5,674 nucleotides of DNA from an uncultured Candidatus Altimarinota bacterium (GCA_937920005.1 CALETF010000015.1:1-5674); one strand, 5' to 3'. Counted from the first letter of the stretch, positions 1-5,648 are shown. Numbers and translations are program-made. The notes: generated by a model from the letters alone, not told the origin.

Positions 1-201
1 AGAAAATGAATTCACCGGAGAGAAGGAGATACATTTCAGGTTATTCCTGATCGGAAAGAAGCTATCCATTGGGCCCTCAGAAAAGCACAAAAATGAGATA
101 TCGTCCTCATAGCCGGAAAATGATGTGAAACAGTTCAGGTAACCAATAAATGACCTATTCCGTGGAGTGACAGAAAGATTGCTGAAGAATGTCTGGGATA
201 A
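1..201 (+). CDS. murE: MurE ligase, C-terminal 66 residues (5' part outside the window)
   Basis: This is the end of UDP-N-acetylmuramyl-tripeptide synthetase, the cytoplasmic ATP-dependent ligase that adds the third stem-peptide amino acid to UDP-MurNAc-L-Ala-D-Glu. The frame is open from base 1 to TAA at 199-201 only if TGA at 7, 94, 121 and 151 is read as Gly. Visible family signatures are DRKEAI (residues 17-22), GDIVLIAGKG (32-41) followed by C-E-T, and IPWSDRKIA (53-61), which matches the usual ending with a D-R pair. The normal His of GKGHE is Cys42 here, while Glu43 is kept; in E. coli MurE the equivalent Glu helps bind diaminopimelate, but the specificity motif DNPR lies outside the window, so DAP versus Lys is undecided. 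Two of the four recoded codons (G32, G41) fall on strongly conserved glycines, which rules out a pseudogene reading and TGA as Trp. About 13% of a typical MurE is present. Confidence 0.93.
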
Positions 202-231
202 TATTGCCGATTCTCAATAAAACAGAATAAT

Positions 232-258
232 TTGACTCTATACTGATTTGGATAGAGT
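232..258 (+). promoter_or_regulatory. Putative promoter with overlapping 7-bp inverted repeat
   Basis: The 72-bp gap between murE and the lipoprotein gene holds a -35-like TTGACT (232-237) with GAGTAT (255-260) 17 bases downstream as a weak -10. A second -10-like TATACT lies at 239-244 without a good -35. A perfect inverted repeat, ACTCTAT (235-241) and ATAGAGT (252-258) with a 10-base loop, overlaps these elements. It has no T-tract after it, so it is more like an operator or a 5' mRNA hairpin than an intrinsic terminator. The promoter assignment is inferred. Confidence 0.4.
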
Positions 259-273
259 ATTTGGAAATTCATT

Positions 274-1071
274 ATGCATACTCTCTCTTCTTTAGGCGAG
301 TCTCCTTCTCACAAGACAGGCACCCTCCGTGCATTATCTTTCATATTTGCATGACTTGTTCTTTCGGCTTGTACCACAGATGCTCCAAAAACGACAGAGA
401 TACCGCATAAAAAAACTCCCACCCTTTCTCAAAAAAATGCATTTGAAGAAGAAGTACAAACAATCGTACATCAATTGATAGAAGAAATGAAGACAAATGA
501 TGGATCTCATTCTCTCCAGTATATGCAAGCATATATCGCCTCAGAGCTTGAAAAAAAGGGCATGAAGCATGCACGGGTGACTATTCATATTGAACCTTTT
601 ATCCCCAATGGGGCATGAGAATATGATTATCTCCATATTTTTATAGGCTCTCTCCATGGAACTACCGAGGTCGCACTTGGGACGAAAGATAAAGCAGAAG
701 TTGTACCCACACTCATCAATATAGTAGAGCATTTTTCTCTCGAAGTAAGACGAGAAGTCATGGATACATTTCTCAAGAAAATAGAGCATACCGAGTGATT
801 TCTGACTGTTGAGGAACTACAGAACTGTATACACGAAGCTCTATCGGAAAAAGACGGAACCTTTCTTCAACATGGATACAAATATATCGAAACAGAAATT
901 GGTGAAAAAAATGATACTGGAGAAATAGAAATACGGCTCAATATCCTGGATATAAACAATAATGAAATCATACAACTCCCGGTTCCGACAGGCGTTATAC
1001 CTCCTAGAGAAAAAAAACAAGAAAGAAAAAAATGAGGAGGAAGTCGGGATGGAGAAACAATGATTGCTTAA
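274..1071 (+). CDS. Putative secreted lipoprotein, 265 aa, unknown function
   Basis: The protein has a lipoprotein signal: a basic n-region (H13, K14, R19), a hydrophobic stretch from A20 to L30 and a lipobox L-S-A-C with the acylated Cys at residue 33. It should therefore be lipid-anchored outside the membrane by Lgt and signal peptidase II. The rest is soluble and mostly helical and charged, with a Lys/Glu/Arg-rich tail (245-253) and a Gly-Gly-Gly at 254-256. I recognise no family. The reading frame needs TGA as Gly at 352, 616, 796 and 1033 (residues 27, 115, 175, 254). G27 lies inside the signal peptide core, so the standard code would hide the whole gene. The ATG at 274 is the only start that keeps a full signal peptide; GGA at 264-266 is a very weak Shine-Dalgarno match. 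It stands alone after murE and ends tail to tail with thiE. A lipoprotein is well supported; a function is not. Confidence 0.85.
1068..1071. other. Shared TTAA: stop codons of two convergent genes
   Basis: The palindrome TTAA supplies the lipoprotein gene's TAA on the + strand (1069-1071) and the thiE gene's TAA on the - strand (1070-1068). The two coding regions therefore overlap by four bases, and no separate terminator lies between them. Confidence 0.85.
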
Positions 1072-2012
1072 TTCAGGAGTGCCTTGAGTTGTGGTATAAA
1101 TTCATAACCTCTCACAACAGCAACCATATCTGGATGATATGGAAGGATTTCAACAATATTCTCGTGATTAATACCTCCAATTGCTACAAAAGGAATACCT
1201 AGCTCTGACGCCTGAGAAAGATATTCAAATCCTATTGCTTCTCTTCCAGGCTTTGTCGGTGTTGCCCAAATAGGTCATACACTCACATAACTCGCTCATG
1301 CATCACGTGCCTGAATTCCCTGCTCAAGCGAATGCGTCGTGCGTCCATATATCTTGTCAGGACTCCAGAGTTTCCGAATATTAGCAATACTCACATCATC
1401 TTGTCCCGTGTGAATGCCATCCGCATCGACGATTTGAGCGATATCGAGGTAATCGTTTATAATCAGCGGTCTATTAAATTCTTCAGCAAGTTTTTTTGCT
1501 TCATGTGCCCTTCTTAGAATTTCATTTTTTGAAGTATCCTTGCAACGAAGTTGAATAATATCAGCACCGAGCTCAAGTCATCTACGAAGTATCTCGATAT
1601 CATGTGATATGAGATATACTCCTCGGAGTTCCCATGGTTTTCGTATATTTAGGAAACATTCTTTTTCGAGCTCGTAGAGCTCATAACGAAATACTCGAAA
1701 ATGATCATCTCCCGTGTATTCCTCGAGAACACGAAGGGCTTCTTGCGAACGCTTCATATTGGCTAGAAGGAGGTCATATGTATTTTTCCGAGACTGAATC
1801 ACTTCATTCGCACGCACGTCACTCTCTGTATCGCGAGCTTCCATTCGAGCCCCATCAGACACAGGAAGAGTGTGGTGACTAATCTTTTTACGAAGTCCTG
1901 CAAGTTTATTCGTCAAGACCTCATCATTCACAACAAAACGAAAATACTCCTCAATGACGCGGAGTCATTCACAAGCACGATGAATATTAGCATCAATAAT
2001 TGCTGGGTACAT
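1068..2012 (-). CDS. thiE: Bifunctional HMP-phosphate kinase (ThiD2) / thiamine-phosphate synthase (ThiE)
   Basis: This 314-residue protein is a ThiD2-ThiE fusion. Residues 1-125 resemble ThiD2, the small kinase that converts HMP-phosphate to HMP-diphosphate, with IIDAN-x-xRA-x-EGLRVIEEY (5-23) and an internal echo LLAN-x-xRSQEALRVLEEY (82-99). From about 130 it is a ThiE TIM barrel, which joins HMP-PP to thiazole phosphate to give thiamine phosphate. Visible ThiE motifs are IIQLRCK (152-158), IIND (185-188), DADGIHTGQDD (196-206), THS (226-228), VGPIWAT (245-251), TKPG (253-256) and AIGGI (277-281). TGA must be Gly at 1967-1965, 1580-1578, 1298-1296 and 1277-1275 (residues 16, 145, 239, 246); G246 is in the phosphate-binding GP motif. 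With the standard code only fragments would be called. The ATG at 2012 sits just before the ThiD2 motif. A TAGTAT (2024-2019) ends 6 bases upstream but has no good -35. It is probably cytoplasmic and transcribed separately from S1, whose terminator precedes it. Confidence 0.93.
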
Positions 2013-2035
2013 AGTCCTATACTAAGACTTTTTTC

Positions 2036-2066
2036 AAAAAAATCCCCTACTTTCGTAGGGGATTTT
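2036..2066 (-). terminator. Intrinsic terminator of the S1 gene
   Basis: Read on the - strand, a perfect 10-bp stem AATCCCCTAC / GTAGGGGATT (2064-2055 with 2050-2041) is closed by a GAAA tetraloop. Seven T residues follow (2042-2036). It starts 16 bases after the S1 stop codon and isolates thiE from S1 transcription. An A-run on the opposite face could also allow pairing on the + strand, but no + strand gene leads into it. Confidence 0.93.
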
Positions 2067-2081
2067 GAAACAGGAGAAAAA

Positions 2082-3290
2082 CTATTCAGCTTTCTTTGTT
2101 TTCTTTGGAGCTTTCTTTTCTTTCTTTTCAGTACCATCCATATCAACATCGATATCAGCTTCTTTTGATTTATCTACTTTTGCAGCTTCACCAGCGATAG
2201 ATTTCTCAGCGCCAGCAGGAGCAGCTTCGAGAGCCTTCATAGAGAGACCGATACGACGTTCGTTAATGTCGAGAGTGATGATTTTTGCCTTCACTTTTTG
2301 ACCAACTTTGATGACGTCTTCGATATTTTTCACAGGAGTGTGAGAAATTTCAGAGAGGTGGATGAGGCCATTAATACCTCCATTGAGTTCTACGAAAACA
2401 CCAAATTTTGAGATTTTCAAAACTGGAACTTCGATGATGTCATTGAGTTTGTATGCACCAGCAAGTTCAGCCCAAGGATTAGCCTTGAGGCGCTTGATAG
2501 AGAGAGAGATTTTCTCAGGATCGAGACCGATGATTTCGACATTGACCTTGTCACCAATTTTTGCGAATTTCGCAGGATTTGCGACATGACCCCAGTCGAT
2601 TTCAGAGACATGGACGAGACCTTCGAGACCATCAAAAGTAACGAAGAGACCATATGAGAGGATACCAGAGATGACACCCTCAACACGATCACCGACTTTG
2701 AGATTCTTGAGAGCTGCTTCACGAGATTGATCAGCCGTTGCTCTTTCAGAGAAGATGATTTTTTTGCCATCATCCTGGACATTGAGAACACGAACTTCGA
2801 GAGGTTTTCCGATGAGAGCACGGAGATGTTCGAGAATTTTCTCTGGATCTGCATTTTCCACACGTGGGTAGTGGATAGGAGAGAGTTGAGAAACTGGAAC
2901 GAAACCTTTCATACCGTCGAGGTCGATCAAGAGACCACCTTTATTTGCTTCAGTGGGAACGACAGTCATCGTGAGATTCTTCTCTTTATTATCAAGGAGT
3001 TTGCTCATGAGAGTCATCTGAGATGCTTTTCTGAGAGAGAGAATGAGAAGTCCTGACTCAGGATCTTGACCACGATACATAGCAGGGATTTCATCACCTA
3101 CTTTGAGCGTACGGACATCCATCACAGAAGAGAGAAGGTCTGCACCAGAAATAATACCAGTGAACTGATTGTTCACATCGACGAGGAAGAGTTTTCTTCC
3201 GATAAATACGATCGTACATTTGACGATCTCACCTTTTTTAAGAGGTTTTACTACAGGCTCAGCAGCGAGTAGTTTTTGAAAATCTGACAT
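2082..3290 (-). CDS. rpsA: 30S ribosomal protein S1, four S1 domains
   Basis: This 402-residue protein has four OB-fold S1 RNA-binding repeats at about 18-88, 104-184, 198-268 and 281-354. The last two are the most canonical, with GDRVEGVISGILSYGLFV (200-217), GLVHVSEI (224-231), GVFVELNGGINGLIHLSEI (297-315) and terminal SLSIKRL / GLSMKAL. A low-complexity Lys/Glu/Ala tail follows (355-402). E. coli S1 has six domains; four is the pattern of many Gram-positive and CPR versions. It binds mRNA on the small subunit during initiation. None of its 32 glycines uses TGA, unlike its neighbours. No Shine-Dalgarno sequence precedes the ATG, which directly follows TTCTGGCT. The tRNA-His gene lies 120 bp upstream on the same strand, with no terminator seen between them, so co-transcription is likely. 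A terminator follows the TAG stop. The short domain count also fits an S1-like RNA-binding paralogue, but rpsA is the simplest name. Confidence 0.92.
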   Translation of the reverse strand: MSDFQKLLAAEPVVKPLKKGEIVKCTIVFIGRKLFLVDVNNQFTGIISGADLLSSVMDVRTLKVGDEIPAMYRGQDPESGLLILSLRKASQMTLMSKLLDNKEKNLTMTVVPTEANKGGLLIDLDGMKGFVPVSQLSPIHYPRVENADPEKILEHLRALIGKPLEVRVLNVQDDGKKIIFSERATADQSREAALKNLKVGDRVEGVISGILSYGLFVTFDGLEGLVHVSEIDWGHVANPAKFAKIGDKVNVEIIGLDPEKISLSIKRLKANPWAELAGAYKLNDIIEVPVLKISKFGVFVELNGGINGLIHLSEISHTPVKNIEDVIKVGQKVKAKIITLDINERRIGLSMKALEAAPAGAEKSIAGEAAKVDKSKEADIDVDMDGTEKKEKKAPKKTKKAE

Positions 3291-3359
3291 AGCCAGAAAA
3301 TTAAGAAATAAAACGATGATTTGAATTGAGTCCTCAAAAACATCAAAAGGAATCTGGCT
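3291..3359 (-). repeat. 7-bp inverted repeat framing the S1 5' leader
   Basis: On the - strand AGCCAGA (3359-3353) can pair with TCTGGCT (3297-3291), which touches the S1 start codon; 55 bases lie between. Pairing would bury the region just before the AUG. S1 is known to repress its own translation in E. coli, so an autoregulatory structure is conceivable. A repeat of this length in 70 bases could also be chance. Confidence 0.3.
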
Positions 3360-3410
3360 GTCTGGAGAAGTTAAAAGATAAAATTTTTAATGCTTCAAAG
3401 ACAGAAAATA

Positions 3411-3487
3411 TGGGGCGAACGACGGGGCTCGAACCCGCGACAACTAGATTCACAGACTAGGGCTCTACCAGCTGAGCTACGTCCGCC
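3411..3487 (-). tRNA. tRNA-His (anticodon GTG)
   Basis: The 77-nt gene folds as a cloverleaf on the - strand: acceptor GCGGACG pairs with CGTTCGC, with one G-T pair. The D arm is GCTC/GAGC, and the T arm has the GGTTCGAGCC core. The anticodon loop CTGTGAA carries GTG (3453-3451). The histidine identity element is present: an extra encoded G(-1) at 3487 opposite C73. CCA is encoded (3413-3411). The anticodon stem ends in a T-T mismatch next to the loop. The sequence is close in plan to E. coli tRNA-His. S1 follows 120 bp downstream. Confidence 0.96.
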
Positions 3488-3496
3488 ATCACAAAC

Positions 3497-3520
3497 CCTC
3501 CAGGAACCTGGAAGTGGAGG
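3497..3520 (-). other. Hairpin-forming leader of the tRNA-His transcript
   Basis: CCTCCA (3497-3502) and TGGAGG (3515-3520) form a 6-bp stem that encloses a second inverted repeat, CCAGG-AA-CCTGG (3500-3511), so two alternative foldings are possible. The element lies between the putative -10 box and the mature tRNA 5' end. A transcript start near 3515 would include only part of it, and RNase P would remove it. It has no T-tract and is not a terminator. Confidence 0.4.
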
Positions 3521-3521
3521 T

Positions 3522-3550
3522 AGTATAAAGAGTCAAACAAAAAAGCAAGC
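3522..3550 (-). promoter_or_regulatory. Putative promoter of tRNA-His (and S1)
   Basis: On the - strand TATACT (3527-3522) is a 5 of 6 match to the -10 consensus and ends 34 bases before the tRNA. The -35 is weak: GCTTGC (3550-3545) at 17-base spacing or TTGCTT (3548-3543) at 15. Both lie within the stem of the preceding terminator. TTGACT (3537-3532) is only four bases from the -10, too near to act as its -35. Confidence 0.5.
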
Positions 3551-3568
3551 TTTTATTATCTGCTTGCT
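3539..3568 (-). terminator. Intrinsic terminator after the 117-aa gene
   Basis: On the - strand AGCAAGC (3568-3562) pairs with GCTTGCT (3550-3544) around an 11-base loop, and six T residues run from 3544 to 3539. It begins 27 bases after the upstream gene's stop and directly precedes the tRNA promoter. Confidence 0.75.
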
Positions 3569-3595
3569 CTTTGTATGTTTTTTAAAAGCCAAAAA

Positions 3596-3949
3596 TTATC
3601 GAACAGCGAGCATCTCCACCTCACCGCCCATTGGAAGTGCTTTCGTGTTTTTTACTGCATAGAGTTCATCATAGAGTTTCTTCGCTGTATCTGGATCATT
3701 TCCAGCAACATACGATTGGATAGTTTTCAAAATCTCTTCCTCTCTCTGAGATGGAATAGTTGTACTTTCAACAACTTTTTTCGCGACATTCTGAAATACC
3801 GCTCGTGGCTCAGCAATCGCAATATCAGTGCGAGTTATATCAGCACGGAGACTTGTCGGAGTTGGGACAAAAAAGAGGACGCTGACCAGCATCATCATGA
3901 GGACACTTCCCGAGAGGGCAAGCATCAGAAAAATATTTCTTTGTTGCAT
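3596..3949 (-). CDS. Single-pass membrane-anchored protein, 117 aa, unknown
   Basis: Residues 1-6 are short and polar with one Arg, followed by a hydrophobic segment (7-28) rich in Leu, Met and Val. The remaining ~85 residues are soluble, mostly charged and probably helical. The most regular part is about 67-100 (REEEILKTIQSYVAGNDPDTAKKLYDELYAVKN), which looks like two short amphipathic helices split by a G-N-D-P turn. There is no lipobox Cys and no clear signal-peptidase site, so a type II membrane anchor with an outer soluble domain is the simplest reading. I recognise no family. No TGA codon occurs in frame; the stop is TAA at 3598-3596. The start at 3949 is supported by promoter hexamers ending 8 bases upstream and by the complete membrane segment. 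It is divergent from the sugar transferase gene, which hints at, but does not show, an envelope role. Confidence 0.75.
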   Translation of the reverse strand: MQQRNIFLMLALSGSVLMMMLVSVLFFVPTPTSLRADITRTDIAIAEPRAVFQNVAKKVVESTTIPSQREEEILKTIQSYVAGNDPDTAKKLYDELYAVKNTKALPMGGEVEMLAVR

Positions 3950-3957
3950 ATAGACCT

Positions 3958-3987
3958 ATCGTACCATATCCAGATTTGAAAAGTCAA
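3958..3987 (-). promoter_or_regulatory. Promoter of the 117-aa gene, near-leaderless
   Basis: On the - strand TTGACT (3987-3982) and TACGAT (3963-3958) are spaced by 18 bases. The -10 ends 8 bases before the ATG at 3949, so transcription should begin at or within about two bases of the start codon. No Shine-Dalgarno sequence fits in that space. Confidence 0.6.
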
Positions 3988-4003
3988 ATATTTCATCTAT
4001 ACT
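3976..4003 (+). promoter_or_regulatory. Promoter of the sugar transferase gene, leaderless
   Basis: TTGAAA (3976-3981) and TATACT (3998-4003) are spaced by 16 bases. The -10 ends 6 bases before the ATG at 4010, which places the expected transcription start on the start codon itself. Its -35 abuts the -35 of the opposite promoter, within the inverted repeat TTTGA-AAAG-TCAAA (3975-3988). Confidence 0.65.
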
Positions 4004-4009
4004 TTTCTC

Positions 4010-5419
4010 ATGCGTCGTCACGAGTTTTTTTTCTGACTTGTTCGATTACCCCTCGAGCTCCTCATTGTCATAGGAGCGTTTTTGATAGCACGCGAGATTC
4101 GTATAACAACCGATCTCATCCCTGGTATTCAGCTTCCAAATCGTACGATAGACTTCCCTTACCTCGTTGGACTTGCGACAGTCAGCTATGGTATTGTCGG
4201 AACTATATTTGCGTTTCAAAAACTCTACGCTATCGAACGACTCACTGGTATCATCGAAGAGATATTTACGATTATCAAATCAGTTTTCGTGAGTTTTTTC
4301 ATCATGATTGGACTTCTCTACCTGACCAATGGATTCCCATATGAAACAATTCTCATTCCTCGTTTGATTCTCATTTACGCATTTCTCTTTTCGATGATAG
4401 GGATCATTCTCGAACGCATCATCATACGATGGATCAGGATGTATGGTTTCAATCATGGATGGTTTCGAAAGAAAAAAATACTCCTCATAATGAATCACAG
4501 CGAGCCTCATTTGGAGAAGTCATTTATGAATCAGTACCATCTGATGATAGTCGGATACCTCGCACCTTTTAGCCAAAAGAGTCATTTTGAATATCTCGGA
4601 ACTATAGGCTCTCATGCAAAAGTCATTGAAGAAGAAGATATCGATGAGGTCATCATTCTCTCTCACGATCTTCCCCACGAACTCAAGAAAGTCCTCTTTG
4701 AATACTGCCAGATAAATGGCATCACGTATCGCTATGTCGGAAATCTCTACGAAACATCAAAAAACAATGCTCATATCGACTTCGTCGGACGTATACCACT
4801 CGTCGAAATACGCACTATCGGTATCACCGCTTGGGGACGAGTTATCAAGCGTATATTTGACCTCTGTCTTGGTATTGTTCTTTTTGTGCTTCTTATCCCT
4901 GTTTGGATAGGACTCAGTCTCGTTATCGTCCTCGAATCTCCTGGTTTTCCTTTTTATGTGAGTTCGCGCGTTGGACGAAGTGGTCGTCATTTTTCGATGA
5001 TCAAATTTCGATCCATGGTGCATGATGCAGAGAGTATGAAAGCTGAAATCCCAAACGAGAGAAATGATGGCCCACTTTTTAAACTCAAAAACGATCCTCG
5101 TATAACGAGAATAGGAAAATGGCTCCGACGATGGTCTATCGATGAACTTCCTCAGATTATTAATGTTATCCGTGGAGATATGAGCTTCATAGGACCTCGT
5201 CCACATCTCCCTCATGAAGTAGAGAAATATTCAGAAAAACAAAAACAGGTTCTGACTATCAAGCCTGGTATTACAGGTATGGCACAAGTGTATGGTCGCG
5301 ATACGAATTCTTTTGACCGAGAAATAGAACTTGATCTCTTCTATATCGAAAACTGGAGTCTTCTCTTGGATACCAAAATTCTACTCCTGACGTTTCGTGC
5401 GGTATTTCAATGAAAGTAA
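4010..5419 (+). CDS. Polyprenyl-phosphate sugar-1-phosphate transferase (WbaP/WcaJ-like)
   Basis: This 469-residue membrane enzyme should transfer a sugar-1-phosphate from a UDP-sugar to undecaprenyl phosphate, the first step of exopolysaccharide, capsule or glycan assembly. Four N-terminal membrane segments (about 9-28, 49-69, 86-105, 113-139) precede a cytosolic CoA-binding-like domain (~153-264). A further hydrophobic stretch (285-310) leads into the catalytic Bac_transf domain. That domain has IKFRSM (331-336), the SIDELPQIINV block (376-386) with catalytic pair D378-E379, GDMSFIGPRP (389-398) and KPGITGMAQVYGR (418-430). Length and order fit the long family members. The ATG at 4010 is chosen because TGA at 4034-4036 reads as Gly9, restoring the first membrane segment; a standard-code start would be TTG at 4082. 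TGA at 5411-5413 is Gly468, so the protein ends -FQGK at TAA 5417-5419, as in relatives. The donor sugar is unknown, and no other glycan genes are in view. Confidence 0.93.
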
Positions 5420-5434
5420 ATTTGACAAGAGGAC

Positions 5435-5461
5435 TTGCCATGAGAAAATAATCCCTATAAT
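5435..5461 (+). promoter_or_regulatory. Putative promoter of the 56-aa gene and downstream tRNA
   Basis: A perfect TATAAT (5456-5461) has TTGCCA (5435-5440) 15 bases upstream. A perfect TTGACA (5422-5427) is also present, but 28 bases away, and its own spacing-compatible -10 candidates are only AT-rich matches (5445-5452). TATAAT ends 11 bases before the ATG at 5473, giving a predicted leader of about 5 bases. Confidence 0.5.
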
Positions 5462-5472
5462 CCCCAAGTCCA

Positions 5473-5643
5473 ATGTCTGAAGGAGACTTCACTCCCCGAT
5501 CATATCGTCCAAAACCTCTCACGAGAGCTCAACTCCGCGAGATGGAAAAACGTTTCGAGGACGCAAGTGAACGCATCGATGAAATCAAGAAGCTCGAAAA
5601 AAAAGAGCGTGAAAATGACATCGATAATCCTCACTGGATGTAG
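5473..5643 (+). CDS. Small charged protein, 56 aa, unknown
   Basis: The short frame runs from ATG 5473 to TAG 5641-5643 and encodes a highly charged, soluble protein. Residues 1-15 are Pro/Arg/Lys-containing and probably disordered. Residues 17-48 form a predicted helix rich in Glu, Lys and Arg with Leu/Met/Phe/Ile at roughly heptad spacing (L21, M24, F28, I35, I38, L41), so a coiled coil is possible. The end is D-N-P-H-W-M. It has no signal peptide, no Cys and no recognised family. Support comes from the consensus -10 just upstream, a protein-like helix and a stop only five bases before a tRNA. No Shine-Dalgarno is present and no TGA occurs in frame. It could be co-transcribed with the tRNA. 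It is too short for certainty without homologues. Confidence 0.65.
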   Translation: MSEGDFTPRSYRPKPLTRAQLREMEKRFEDASERIDEIKKLEKKERENDIDNPHWM

Positions 5644-5648
5644 ATTAT

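Noticed and set aside
334..789. Three - strand frames across the lipoprotein gene
   Set aside because: They are antisense to a frame with a signal peptide and lipobox; their products are Cys/Phe-rich and look like shadow translations.
1088..1118. GTTGTG / CACAAC inverted repeat near the convergent gene ends as a terminator
   Set aside because: The 6-bp stem has a long loop and no T-tract on either strand, and it lies within thiE coding sequence.
1634..1882. + strand frame inside thiE, including a strong GGAGG followed by ATG at 1778
   Set aside because: It is antisense to conserved ThiD2 codons; the Shine-Dalgarno-like bases are the reverse complement of the Asp-Leu-Leu codons. The encoded peptide has no family features.
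1..2012. murE, lipoprotein gene and thiE as pseudogenes with premature stops
   Set aside because: All interruptions are TGA, never TAA or TAG, there is no frameshift, and several TGA codons match family-conserved glycines.
2065..3272. Several + strand and - strand frames over the S1 gene
   Set aside because: They are shadows of the S1 reading frame with low-complexity, Ser/Phe-rich translations.
3516..3521. GGAGGT on the + strand as a ribosome binding site
   Set aside because: No start codon follows at a usable distance; the bases belong to the leader hairpin of tRNA-His on the other strand.
5440..5451. ATG-AGA-AAA-TAA mini-frame before the 56-aa gene
   Set aside because: A three-codon frame is expected by chance, and it probably lies upstream of the transcription start.
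4757..5522. - strand frames of 152 and 83 codons over the sugar transferase gene
   Set aside because: They overlap the conserved catalytic domain on the + strand and encode Ser/Thr/Lys-rich shadow sequence.
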